Source: JBBDWZ01 sp050732575
Lineage (GTDB): Bacteria > Gemmatimonadota > Gemmatimonadetes > Longimicrobiales > RSA9
Direction: 5' to 3'
Length of the DNA: 25,449 nt
NCBI GenBank assembly: GCA_050732575.1
Contig: JBOHRF010000047.1
Span: 1-25,449, forward strand
Positions within the stretch are counted from its first letter, which is position 1. Every line of letters begins with the position of its first letter. The notes beneath the pieces were generated by a model that saw nothing but the letters and a program-made list of their open reading frames with translations, searched no databases and was not told the origin of the DNA. Position numbers and translations under genes: made by a program. Shown here one piece after another: positions 16,123-24,333 of the stretch.

Positions 16123-19100
16123 ATGAGCGTGCTATCGAGTTGGAGACGATTGCTGGGTCCGCCGCGTGACCGCACTCACGACAGCGCGAAGCTGGGCGTC
16201 TCTACGGCACCGCATCGCGCCACCGAGTGGCCCGATTCCGATGCGGCCCGGGACGATCCTGGTCCCGACCCACCTGGTGCGGCGGCCGCGCTCGAAGGGC
16301 TGCGTGCGCTCTTCCAGAAACACCCCGTGCCTACCGCCATCCTGGGATCCGAGTGTCGACTTCTGAGCGCCAATACGGCGCTGTGCAGTCTTCTGGGCTA
16401 CAGCGAGCTGGAGTTGCAACAGCGCACGCTGGGTGAGCTTCTCCGGCAGCCGGACCCAGGGCCAACCGACGCGCGGGCCGCGGTGGCCGAAGAGGTGGAG
16501 CTCCGGGCACGCAGCGGTGAGCGGATCTGGACGAAGTTGACGCTCGTGGATGTGAGTGGCCCCGGGCATTACCGACTGGTTGTGCTGGAGAACAGCGCGG
16601 AGCGGCGGGGCCTCGAGGATGCGCTAATGCGCGCTCGCGAAGTCTGCGCACGCGTGGTGGAAGCCAACACGAACGCCATCGTCGTCATGGATGGGCCGGG
16701 GACCATCATACTGGCCAATCACGTGGCTGCAGCCGTTACCGGGTACTCGGTCGACGAATTGTTGGGCATGGACTATCGCAAGATTCTGGCGGAAGCGGAG
16801 CACGCGCCCGCCACTGAGCGGATGCAGGCGGCGCTGACGGGCGGGGAATTTGTTTCGCAGTTCGAGACGAAGGTGCTGCGCAAGGATGGCACCACGCGCA
16901 CCATCAGTGTAAACCTGCGGCCGGTCACGCTGGAAAATGGGCAGGCTGGCGTGGTCAGCACGGCCGAAGATGTAACTACGCAGCGCAGCGCCGAGCAGGC
17001 GCTGCGCATGAGCGAAGATCGCTATCGTGACCTGGTAGAGCAGAGTGGCTTGATGATCGGCACGCACGACTGGAGCGGCCGTCTGCTGAGCGTCAATAGG
17101 AGTTTCATTCGTTTCACCGGTCACGAACGCGCCGAGGAGCTGATTGGCACGCCGGTGAGCGAACTGCTGGCACCGTCGGTCCGCCATCTTTTTCCTGCCT
17201 ATCTCGAGAAGATTGGTGCGCATGGCCAGGCGCACGGCCTGATGAAGGTGGTCACGCGCAATGGCGACGTACGCATCCTGGAGTACAGCAACTCGGTGCG
17301 CCAGGAAGGTCTTACCGAACCCATTGTCCGGTGCTTTGGCCAGGATGTTACCGAGCGACTGCGTGCCACCCGCTCGTTGCGCGACAGCGAGGCGCGCTAC
17401 CGTGCGCTGTATGAAGACAACCCGGCCATGTACTTCACGGTCGATGCGGACGGCATCATCCTGTCCGTGAATCGGTTTGGCGCGATGCAGCTGGGTTACG
17501 AGCCGGTCGAGCTGGTGGGTCAGTCCGTGTTGAGCGTGTTCCTCGAGGCAGACCGCGCGGAAGTGGCCGAGCAGATGGCGATGTGCCTGGACCACCCGGG
17601 CGACCTGGCAGATTGGGAGTTCCGCAAAGTGCGGCGCGACGGCTCCATCCTCTGGGTGCGTGAGGCGGTGCGCGCGGTGCCCAACGCGCAGGGTCGAATC
17701 GAAGTCCTCATTGTCTGTGAAGACATCACAGAACGGCGTCGGACCGAGCAGGCGCTGCGCGACAATGATGCGCGCCTGCGTGCGTTGAGCGATCACCTGC
17801 CCAATGGCGCCGTCTACCAGCTGATTCGTGATGGCGGTGAGCGCGTAAACTTTTCCTACATGAGCGCCGGTATCCAGCAGCTGCTCGGAGTCTCGGCCGA
17901 AGATGCGATGCTGGATGCGCGCGCGGTCTTTGACCTGACCGTGGCCGAGGATGCGCCGCGCATGCAGACGGCCATTGACCAATCCATGCGTTCCCTGGGC
18001 GTGCTCGATATCAGCATTCGGATGCGTGCGCCCGACCTGGTCAGGTGGGTGCACTATCGCGCCGCACCGCGCCGGTTGGCGGACGGCGGCACCTTGTGGG
18101 ATGGTGTACTGGTCGACGTCACCGACGCCCGCCGTAACCTGGAAGCTCTGCTGCAGACCGTGGACGCCATTGTCTGGGAAGCGGAAGGCGAGGTCAGCGC
18201 CGATGCCGTGGCCGAAACGTTTGTGAGCAATCAGGCGGAACGATTGCTCGGACATCCCATTCGCGACTGGCTGGACCAGCCCACCTTCTGGCTGGATCAC
18301 TTGCATCCGGAAGATCGATCGCGGGTCGTTGCCACACGGCGCCAGGCCATCGCTGCGGGTGAAGACTACGAGATCGACTATCGCATGCTCGCTCAGGACG
18401 GCCGCACGGTCTGGCTGCGCGACATTGTCAGCATCGCCGCGCGTGACGAGCAACGGGTCCGGTTGCGCGGTATCATGGTGGACGTGACCGAGGCCAAACA
18501 CGCGGAAACGGCGTTGCGTGAGAGTGAAGAACGGTTCCGCATGCTGGCCGAGGCCATGCCGGCCGCACTGCTCATCTATCGCGGCGAACGATGGGTCTAC
18601 GCCAACCCGGCCGCCGTTACCATAACCGGCTACACGCGTGACGAACTGCTGGCCATGAAGATTTGGGAACTGGTCCCGCCCCAATGGCGACCCATTGCCC
18701 AGGAGCGGGCCCAGATGCGACAGCGCGGCGAGCAGTTGCCCCCGCGCGGCGAGTTGCGTCTGCTCACCAGGGAGGGCCGCGAGCACTGGATCGAGATCAT
18801 CGCCACGCCCATCATATTCCAGGGTGTGCCTTCCGTCCTGGTCACCGGTTTCGATATCACCGAGCGCGTACGTGCGGAAGCCGCATTGCGCGAAAGCAAG
18901 GAGGCGCTGCGCCTCAGTCACGAGCGCTCGCGCGAGCTGGCCGGCAAGTTGATGCTCACGCAGGAAGAAGAGCGCCGCCGCATCTCGCGTGAGCTACACG
19001 ATGACCTGAACCAGAAAGTCGCCGCGCTGTCCATCATGTTCAGCCGGCTGCGGCACGATCTGCCCGAGTCCATGGATGTCGTGCGCGATCAGCTGTTCGA

Positions 19101-19575
19101 GCTGCAGGTCCGCATGATGGGACTATCCGAGGATGTGCGTCAACTCTCGCACCAGCTGCACCCGGCCGCGCTCGAGCACTCCGGCCTGGTGCCTGCGCTG
19201 CGCTCTCACTGCGCCGAGTTCAGCGCCCATGAAGGCATTGCCGTTGACCTCAACATTCGTGACTGCGCCGAAACCATTCCGCCTCAAATGGCCCTCTGTC
19301 TCTATCGCGTCACCCAGGAATCACTGCGCAACATTGCCAAACATGCGGGTACCCGCGAAGCGCGCGTCACGCTCTCCTGTTTCGATGATGGGGTGGCCCT
19401 CTCCATCGCCGACGCCGGCGTGGGATTCGATCCCGAAGAGGTCAGACGCAAGGGTGGCCTGGGACTGGTCAGCATGGAAGAACGGATTCGGCTCCTCCAC
19501 GGAAGCATGCAAATCCGGTCGGAACCCGAGGCCGGCACGGAACTGCGCGTGCATCTGCCCTGGAGTGACGCGTGA
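16123..19575 (+). CDS. Cytosolic multi-PAS sensor histidine kinase (NarX/DegS-type HisKA_3)
   Basis: A 1150-residue sensor kinase starting at ATG 16123, with GGAG 7 bases upstream. I count seven PAS-type segments beginning near residues 60, 168, 295, 419, 545, 676 and 798. Several end in the PAC signature (VCEDITERRRTEQAL, GFDITERVRAEAAL). Residues from about 923 form the dimerisation/phosphoacceptor domain, with EEERRRISRELHDDLNQKVA and H959 as the phosphorylated histidine. The HATPase domain follows with VTQESLRNIAKHAGT (N box), SIADAGVGFDPEEV (G1) and KGGLGLVSMEERIRLLHG (G2). No transmembrane segment is visible, so it should sense cytoplasmic signals such as small ligands, redox state or oxygen; the PAS ligands cannot be assigned. 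HisKA_3 kinases pair with LuxR/NarL-type regulators, and none is nearby. Downstream, the gene faces the L,D-transpeptidase across an inverted repeat. Confidence 0.92.
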   Translation: MSVLSSWRRLLGPPRDRTHDSAKLGVSTAPHRATEWPDSDAARDDPGPDPPGAAAALEGLRALFQKHPVPTAILGSECRLLSANTALCSLLGYSELELQQRTLGELLRQPDPGPTDARAAVAEEVELRARSGERIWTKLTLVDVSGPGHYRLVVLENSAERRGLEDALMRAREVCARVVEANTNAIVVMDGPGTIILANHVAAAVTGYSVDELLGMDYRKILAEAEHAPATERMQAALTGGEFVSQFETKVLRKDGTTRTISVNLRPVTLENGQAGVVSTAEDVTTQRSAEQALRMSEDRYRDLVEQSGLMIGTHDWSGRLLSVNRSFIRFTGHERAEELIGTPVSELLAPSVRHLFPAYLEKIGAHGQAHGLMKVVTRNGDVRILEYSNSVRQEGLTEPIVRCFGQDVTERLRATRSLRDSEARYRALYEDNPAMYFTVDADGIILSVNRFGAMQLGYEPVELVGQSVLSVFLEADRAEVAEQMAMCLDHPGDLADWEFRKVRRDGSILWVREAVRAVPNAQGRIEVLIVCEDITERRRTEQALRDNDARLRALSDHLPNGAVYQLIRDGGERVNFSYMSAGIQQLLGVSAEDAMLDARAVFDLTVAEDAPRMQTAIDQSMRSLGVLDISIRMRAPDLVRWVHYRAAPRRLADGGTLWDGVLVDVTDARRNLEALLQTVDAIVWEAEGEVSADAVAETFVSNQAERLLGHPIRDWLDQPTFWLDHLHPEDRSRVVATRRQAIAAGEDYEIDYRMLAQDGRTVWLRDIVSIAARDEQRVRLRGIMVDVTEAKHAETALRESEERFRMLAEAMPAALLIYRGERWVYANPAAVTITGYTRDELLAMKIWELVPPQWRPIAQERAQMRQRGEQLPPRGELRLLTREGREHWIEIIATPIIFQGVPSVLVTGFDITERVRAEAALRESKEALRLSHERSRELAGKLMLTQEEERRRISRELHDDLNQKVAALSIMFSRLRHDLPESMDVVRDQLFELQVRMMGLSEDVRQLSHQLHPAALEHSGLVPALRSHCAEFSAHEGIAVDLNIRDCAETIPPQMALCLYRVTQESLRNIAKHAGTREARVTLSCFDDGVALSIADAGVGFDPEEVRRKGGLGLVSMEERIRLLHGSMQIRSEPEAGTELRVHLPWSDA

Positions 19576-19727
19576 GCGGGACGCGTGACGCGGGACGCGT
19601 AAACTCGGCGGTCTGTCACGCTCTGGTGTGAGCACTGCCTCTATGCGCGCTGCCACGCGTACCAGCTACAGCTCCCCCGGCGGGACAGTGAACTCCGAGT
19701 TTACTCGTACCGCGTCACGCGTCCCGC
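19576..19727. repeat. 33-bp inverted repeat (31/33) between convergent genes
   Basis: The arm 19576-19608 and the reverse complement of 19695-19727 agree at 31 of 33 positions, around an 86-base loop. The first arm begins directly after the kinase stop (19575) and the second ends one base before the transpeptidase stop (19729). The arms are built of GACGCG/GCGGGACGCGT-like short units ending in GTAAACTCGG. The position fits a bidirectional transcript-end structure, but no T-tract is present. Confidence 0.75.
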
Positions 19728-19728
19728 G

Positions 19729-20550
19729 TCACGTCTTGATCCAGGGATCCCGCTGCAGCCAGCGCGTGTCGTTGGGTGAATAGATGAACACGACGCCGCC
19801 GTTGGAGAGCATGGGCAGCAGACGTTGGGCGCGGCGCGGCTCCATGGCCGGGCAGCCCTGGCTGCGGCCGGCGCTGCCGGCGGTCACGTAGGGAGCGCCG
19901 TGGGCCACGATGCCGCGCGCGCGTGCGGCATCGTTGAAACTTCCGGACTCGCCGCGCATACGCAGGCCGACCGAATTATAACTGCGCCCGCCGGATTTGC
20001 CGCTAAAGGTGTACGTCTCCTGGGCCAGGTACACTCCCAGCGATGAGGCCAGGCTGCCCGCGCGATTGGAGAATTGGGTCGGCACGCCCGTGCGATCGCG
20101 CGAAGATCCGCGCCCATGTGCAACGGTGAACGGACCGTCCACTACGGAGAGTCGTTCCATGTCAAAGACGTATCCGCGAGCCGACCGGCCATCCAGCCCG
20201 AAGTCCACAAAATAGAGGTAAGGCTTACGCACCAGGTCGGGATGCGCGGCGCGGTAATTGTGGTAGGCGCGAAAAGCCGTGCGCAGCGCCTCCGGATGAC
20301 TCGATTTCACGACATGCATCGACAGCGCGCGCAGGGCGGCTTCGGCCAGCGCGGCCGGATCATCCGAAGTTGTGCTCACGGCGCCGGGCAGTGCGGCGGA
20401 GCCATCTGCCAGGACCGGGCTGGCCGCGGCCTGAATGGGCTGGCCCACGAGCGGCCGCTGCGCGGCAACCCCGGGGGTGGAAGCGAACGGCAAAGCCATC
20501 GCCAGGAGCGGTGTGAAGCTCGAAACTCGGCGAAACACCCGTTGAATCAT
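19729..20550 (-). CDS. L,D-transpeptidase catalytic-domain (YkuD_2-type) secreted protein
   Basis: A 273-residue secreted protein. I choose ATG 20550 because GAGGA lies 5 bases upstream; the frame is open to 20652. The signal peptide is MIQRVFRRVSSFTPLLAMAL with a likely cleavage after GVAAQ. After a low-complexity linker comes a helical segment (AFRAYHNYRAAHPDLVRKPY). The catalytic domain then begins with YLYFVDFGLDGRSARGYVFD and GPFTVAHGRGSSRDRTGVPT. The active-site pair is H217 (IVAHGAPYV) and C233 (GRSQGCPAM), the family's HG...SxGC arrangement. These enzymes act in the envelope on peptidoglycan tetrapeptides (cross-linking or anchoring). The family has murein L,D-transpeptidase-like members lacking other domains, as here. 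It is convergent with the kinase gene. It appears intact. Confidence 0.85.
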   Translation of the reverse strand: MIQRVFRRVSSFTPLLAMALPFASTPGVAAQRPLVGQPIQAAASPVLADGSAALPGAVSTTSDDPAALAEAALRALSMHVVKSSHPEALRTAFRAYHNYRAAHPDLVRKPYLYFVDFGLDGRSARGYVFDMERLSVVDGPFTVAHGRGSSRDRTGVPTQFSNRAGSLASSLGVYLAQETYTFSGKSGGRSYNSVGLRMRGESGSFNDAARARGIVAHGAPYVTAGSAGRSQGCPAMEPRRAQRLLPMLSNGGVVFIYSPNDTRWLQRDPWIKT

Positions 20551-20735
20551 GCGTCCTCGCATTACGTAATTGGGCAATCGGCGCCCACTATCTCGTGATG
20601 TAGGGATAACGCGGCTTGCTCCACCGCGCGGGGTGACTGTAAAAACGTACACCCGCTAAGGATCGGGGTTTCAACGATTTATGAAACCTGCACGCGGGCC
20701 GTCATTATTCCGGCTGCCACGCGGGCAGGAGTCCG

Positions 20736-21623
20736 TCAGACGGGCTGCACCGTGACCAGGCGCGGGCCGCGCTGCAGCTCGATCGGGTTGCACAGCGGCC
20801 GACCAAATCCCTCAAAATGGACGCGCATCACGTCGCCCGGCTCCAATGCAATGCCGGCGCCGAAGCTGAACGCGTCGGCCCCGAAAAAGTGCACGTGCAG
20901 GTCCCCCGGCCGGCGATGTGCGGCATACTTGAAATGATGGTCGTTGAAGTCGGGATCCACCACCAACTCGGGTCCGACCGCGCAGTTGCGCAGCTTCGAA
21001 TGCGCCAGGTACAGATAATTGCGACGCTCCAGCACGTGATCGGAGAACTCGTTGCCCATGGTCATGCCGATGCGGCGCGGCGTCCCCGCCGGATCGATCA
21101 GGTACACGCCCGCAATCTCCGGTTCCTCGCCGCCATCATCGGCATACGGTGGCACGGTGAGCGGCTCGCCGTGCGCACGCAACAGGGCGCCATTCCCCTT
21201 CTAGAACCACTCGGGCGCTGTGCCAATACTGGCGGCATCGGGGCGGCCCCCCTGCGCACCCCATTCGTACATGCGCAGACTGTCCGTGTGAGTGGCATCG
21301 GCCGCATGCATGGCCTGGCGCTGCTCCGCGCTGCGCTGATGCGTCAGACCCGTACCGCTCAACAGGAGTCGTGCCGGATCACCCGGATGATCGATCACGG
21401 GCAGGATGCGCCAAGCGCTGGTGCCCTGATAGATGGGCTGGTAGTCAAAGTGTTGACCGGTCAAGTGGCGCGTAACAGTGGCGGCCAGAGTTCCGCCGCC
21501 CACCAGCGCGGCATTGGCCAGCGCATAAACCGAGTCGTAAGCATCAATCAGCTCTAGCCTATCATCCTGGGCGACACAAACGCGCCGCTCACCGTTTGAC
21601 TGCCCTACCTGGATCAGTCGCAT
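20736..21623 (-). pseudogene. GguC/AraD1-type fumarylacetoacetate-hydrolase-superfamily gene with amber stop and internal deletion
   Basis: ATG 21623 (AGGAG about 6 bases upstream) begins MRLIQVGQSNGERRVCV and runs through the family's YQGTSAWRILPVIDHPGD and LLLSGTGLTHQRSA to IGTAPEWF. A TAG at plus-strand 21201-21203 follows, where relatives have tyrosine (EWFYKG). The same frame then continues as RAHGEPLTVPPYADDGGEEP, IAGVYLIDPAGTPRRIGMTM and NEFSDHVLERRNYLYLAHSK. Near 20940 DPDFND is joined directly to HHFKYAAHRRPGDLHVHFFG, skipping about 35-40 residues present in relatives. The frame is kept, so that loss is a multiple of three. The family is linked to sugar-acid catabolism (2-keto-3-deoxy-acid-type substrates). 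The missing piece belongs to the active-site core, so the product is probably non-functional even if TAG were read through. Confidence 0.75.
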
Positions 21624-21646
21624 TCCACTCCTACGTTCCACGCGCT

Positions 21647-21664
21647 TTCACGTTCACGTTCACG
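21647..21664 (+). repeat. Three tandem TTCACG hexamers
   Basis: TTCACG occurs three times without gaps, in the gap between the GguC start and the next plus-strand gene. The similar TTCACGCTCACG occurs at 24321-24332 in the gap between the two DUF2891 genes. GC-rich GGGAGC-type repeats also appear at 21715-21733. These small arrays belong to the same short-unit repeat habit seen across the window's gaps. Confidence 0.6.
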
Positions 21665-21770
21665 GTTGGAGCTTGACCGACAAATCGAGCGATGCCTTCG
21701 GTTCACCATGTTCGGGAGCGGGAGCGCATAACGGGAGCAGGCGCGGCCGGGCGCGCGTGCCGACCTACCG

Positions 21771-21977
21771 ATGATCGGTGCGCACAGGCCCGGCGTGAAT
21801 TTCAGCCTGGCCCTGATGGGCAAAGACCTGACCTACGCCATCGCGGAAGGTGCGTTGTACGCAGTTCCGCTCTCCACCGCGGAGGCTGCATTGCGCTCCT
21901 TTCAACGCGCCCACGATCAGGGCCACGGCGCCCGGGACATGTCGGCTGTCATCGAGCCGCTGCGCGTTGTTGGATGA
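21771..21977 (+). pseudogene. C-terminal stub of a 3-hydroxyisobutyrate-dehydrogenase-family enzyme
   Basis: The 68-codon frame reads MIGAHRPGVNFSLALMGKDL, then TYAIAEGALYAVPLSTAEAA and a helical end. This matches the last part of the C-terminal helical domain (NAD-binding-11 type) of beta-hydroxyacid dehydrogenases such as 2-hydroxy-3-oxopropionate or L-threonate reductases. In relatives the 'F...LALMxKDL' segment is about 70 residues from the end of a roughly 290-residue enzyme. The whole Rossmann domain and the catalytic lysine region are absent, and I find no trace of them upstream, where short repeats lie. The stop overlaps the GalM start (ATGA at 21974-21977), the spacing of translationally coupled genes. 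The two were therefore probably neighbours in a sugar-acid operon before the loss. Confidence 0.65.
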
Positions 21978-23101
21978 AGAAGTCCCTTGCCGTGCTCGTG
22001 TATGGGCTGACACTCGCAGCCTGCACGCCGACCGGCGTGAACGTCACGAGCACGCCTATCGGCGATCTCCCCATCGACGTCTTCACGTTGTCCAATACGA
22101 ACGGCATGGAAGTGCGCATCATGGAATACGGCGCCACCATCCTGAGCATTCGCGTTCCCGACCAGAACGGCACGATCGATGACGTCACGCTGGGTTTCGA
22201 CAGCCTGGCCGACTACCTCACCAGTCCGCGTTACTTCGGTGCCGTAGTGGGCCGCTACGGCAACCGCATTGCGCGCGGCCATCTGTCCATCGACGGCCAG
22301 ACGTATGAGCTGGCGCGCAACAACGGTCCCAACCATTTGCACGGTGGCCAGCGCGGCTTTGACAAAGTGGTCCGGCAGGGGGCGTCCTTCCAACGCGGTG
22401 ACACGGCCGGCGTTGCTCTGCGCTACACCAGCGCCGCGGGCCAGGAAGGTTATCCCGGCACGTTGCCGGCGAGTGTGACGTACACCCTGACGCCCACCAA
22501 CGAGCTGGTGGTCGACTACGCGGCCACGACCGACGCACCGACCGTAGTCAACCTCACGCAGCACACGTTCTTCAACCTGGCGGGCGCGGGCACGCGCGAT
22601 GTATTGGATCACGAATTGTTGCTGCACGCCAGCCGCTTCACGCCCGTGGACAGCACGTCGATTCCCACCGGTGAGCTGGCCGCTGTGGCAGGCACGCGCT
22701 TCGACTTCCGCACCGCCCGGCGCATTGGTGCCGGCATCGCGGACCACGCCCAGCTGCGCCAGAGCAACGGCTACAACCACAACTTCGTGCTGGATCGAAA
22801 GAGCGCGGGTCTGATGCTGGCCGCGCACGTGAGCGAACCAACCAGCGGCCGTACATTGGATGTGTTGACCACCGAGCCGGGCATCCAGTTCTTTACCGGC
22901 CATTCGTTGGATGGCAGCGCGCCTGGCAAAGGTGGCGCCCCTATCACAAACACTATGGCTTCTGCCTGGAGACGCAGCACTTTCCGGACTCACCCAACCA
23001 ACCACACTTCCCCTCGACGTTGCTCCGACCGGGCGAGACCTACCGCACGGCAGACGGTCTTTCGCTTTGGCCTGAGTCCGGTTCGACTCACAGCTGGGTA
23101 G
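21974..23101 (+). CDS. galM: Aldose 1-epimerase (galactose mutarotase), lipoprotein form, shifted C-terminus
   Basis: A 375-residue aldose 1-epimerase with a lipoprotein signal (MKKSLAVLVYGLTLAAC, lipobox LAAC), so it should act in the periplasm, interconverting sugar anomers. Active-site elements are present: NRIARG and NHLHGGQRGFDK (first His), VNLTQHTFFNLAG (second His) and LTTEPGIQFFTG (general-base Glu). From about residue 322 (GKGGAP) the frame loses similarity. The +1-shifted frame reads YHKHYGFCLETQHFPDSPNQ and HFPSTLLRPGETYRTA, the normal family ending. The original frame resumes at TVFRFGLSP. So one base is missing at the C-run 22938-22941 and one is extra near 23053, altering about 36 residues. 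This may be sequence error. The start overlaps the upstream stub by four bases. The 3' end overlaps the convergent DUF2891 gene by 14 bases. Confidence 0.85.
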   Translation: MKKSLAVLVYGLTLAACTPTGVNVTSTPIGDLPIDVFTLSNTNGMEVRIMEYGATILSIRVPDQNGTIDDVTLGFDSLADYLTSPRYFGAVVGRYGNRIARGHLSIDGQTYELARNNGPNHLHGGQRGFDKVVRQGASFQRGDTAGVALRYTSAAGQEGYPGTLPASVTYTLTPTNELVVDYAATTDAPTVVNLTQHTFFNLAGAGTRDVLDHELLLHASRFTPVDSTSIPTGELAAVAGTRFDFRTARRIGAGIADHAQLRQSNGYNHNFVLDRKSAGLMLAAHVSEPTSGRTLDVLTTEPGIQFFTGHSLDGSAPGKGGAPITNTMASAWRRSTFRTHPTNHTSPRRCSDRARPTARQTVFRFGLSPVRLTAG

Positions 23102-24278
23102 CCAGATTCGTCATCAAATAGGTCGTAGCAAACGTGGCGTAGTAGTGTGACCCGGCGTAACCGACCGCGCCGATCACCTGGAACCCCTTGGCCGCCTGAA
23201 TGGCGGCCAGGCGGCGCAACACGGGCACGCGCGGATCACTGGCAGGCAACACGTTGGCCAGCTCGCCCATGGACTTGGCGCGCACAAAGGCCAGTGCAAC
23301 GATATGCGAGCGGGCGGCAATGGCGGTTGGGTTCTCCACGAATTCGGGACCGAGTGGTTGCGTGAGCGGACGAAACGCAAGGGAGTGGATGGGCGGCAAG
23401 AATGTGTCGAGCCAGCCGTAGAACGCGCTGCGCTCGAGCAGGCGGCTCATGATGGCCGCTTCCATCAGACACGGTGAAAGAAAGTCACTGCCACCCGGTT
23501 CGGCCGCGGTGTTGCAATTCTTGTCGCTGCTAAACAGACGCGTTGCACTCTCCCGAATGGTGCGCTCCAACAGGGAATCGTAAGCCATGGCGTAGTCGAG
23601 CGCGTTGTCCATGGCCATCGCGGTATTGGGGTGCACACCCGTGCGCACGGGCTGCTCGAGGCCCTTCAGATAGGTGACCAGACGGTCCGCCATGAACGCG
23701 GCCAACGGCTGGATGTTGGCGGCCCAGCGCGCGGCATCCGGATCGTTCCACGAACGCAACTCTCCCTGCAATCTGAGCAGCCAGGCATAGCCGTAGGGCA
23801 GCTCGAAGTTGCCCGCGCCGCGGAAGAACTCGAGATCACCCGCAATGTTGCTGGCGCCAAAGTGCTCGTTCAGCTTCTGCCGAATCACACCTGCCGTGGG
23901 CAGGTCGGGCACCAGCTTGAGCAGCTTGACCAGCGTCCAGGCCGAGTTCACTGCCGAATGCCAATCCGAGCAACCGTAGAACGCGCGTGTGTTCTCGAAG
24001 TCCGGCACCGGTGTGTACGTGACCACCCACAAATAGGGTGGTGGCGTGGGATGATTGTGCGGATGATCCATGCAGGAGAGCGGCATGGCCGCAAGCCAGA
24101 TCGCGTTGGCGCGCTCGAGTCGCCCGGGCTGCACGACTGGCAACGACGCGTAAAAGGACGCCAGATCCGGAAACTCCGGCGGTTTGGGCCGCGCGGAATC
24201 GGGCGCTGCGGTCTGCGCGCTCGCCCAGTCCGAGCCGCAGAGTAGCGCGCTTACCAGGAATACGTTGCGAAGCTGCAT
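23088..24278 (-). CDS. DUF2891 family protein, secreted
   Basis: A 396-residue protein with a signal peptide (MQLRNVFLVSALLCGSDWAS, cleavage near SAQT) and GAGG 5 bases before ATG 24278. The DUF2891 hallmark FYGCSDWHSAVNSAW lies at about residues 100-115. Other conserved stretches are ELPYGYAWLLRLQGEL, MADRLVTYLKGLEQPVRTG, NCNTAAEPGGSDFLSPCL and AFYGWLDTFLPP. The fold is expected to be alpha-helical (alpha/alpha barrel-like); no activity is established, although the conserved acidic, His and Trp residues suggest a carbohydrate-related role. It is the shorter of two tandem paralogues, 55 bases downstream of the other on the same strand and probably co-transcribed. Its last 14 bases overlap the end of galM on the opposite strand. 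Confidence 0.85.
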   Translation of the reverse strand: MQLRNVFLVSALLCGSDWASAQTAAPDSARPKPPEFPDLASFYASLPVVQPGRLERANAIWLAAMPLSCMDHPHNHPTPPPYLWVVTYTPVPDFENTRAFYGCSDWHSAVNSAWTLVKLLKLVPDLPTAGVIRQKLNEHFGASNIAGDLEFFRGAGNFELPYGYAWLLRLQGELRSWNDPDAARWAANIQPLAAFMADRLVTYLKGLEQPVRTGVHPNTAMAMDNALDYAMAYDSLLERTIRESATRLFSSDKNCNTAAEPGGSDFLSPCLMEAAIMSRLLERSAFYGWLDTFLPPIHSLAFRPLTQPLGPEFVENPTAIAARSHIVALAFVRAKSMGELANVLPASDPRVPVLRRLAAIQAAKGFQVIGAVGYAGSHYYATFATTYLMTNLATQL

Positions 24279-24333
24279 CGTGCCTCGAGCAATTCAAAAA
24301 AAGTAACGAAGTAACGGACGTTCACGCTCACGT

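Noticed and set aside
15815..16123. Open frame encoding Asp-Thr-Pro repeats, and minus-strand Gly-Val-Ser or Arg-Ala-Cys frames
   Set aside because: They are translations of the 9-bp minisatellite, which is open in several frames because the unit length is a multiple of three; there is no ribosome site or flanking domain.
16624..18921. 765-codon minus-strand open frame
   Set aside because: Antisense shadow of the PAS kinase in GC-rich DNA; the plus-strand product has recognisable PAS, HisKA_3 and HATPase motifs.
21917..23005. 362-codon minus-strand open frame
   Set aside because: Antisense shadow of galM, which carries the catalytic His and Glu motifs on the plus strand.
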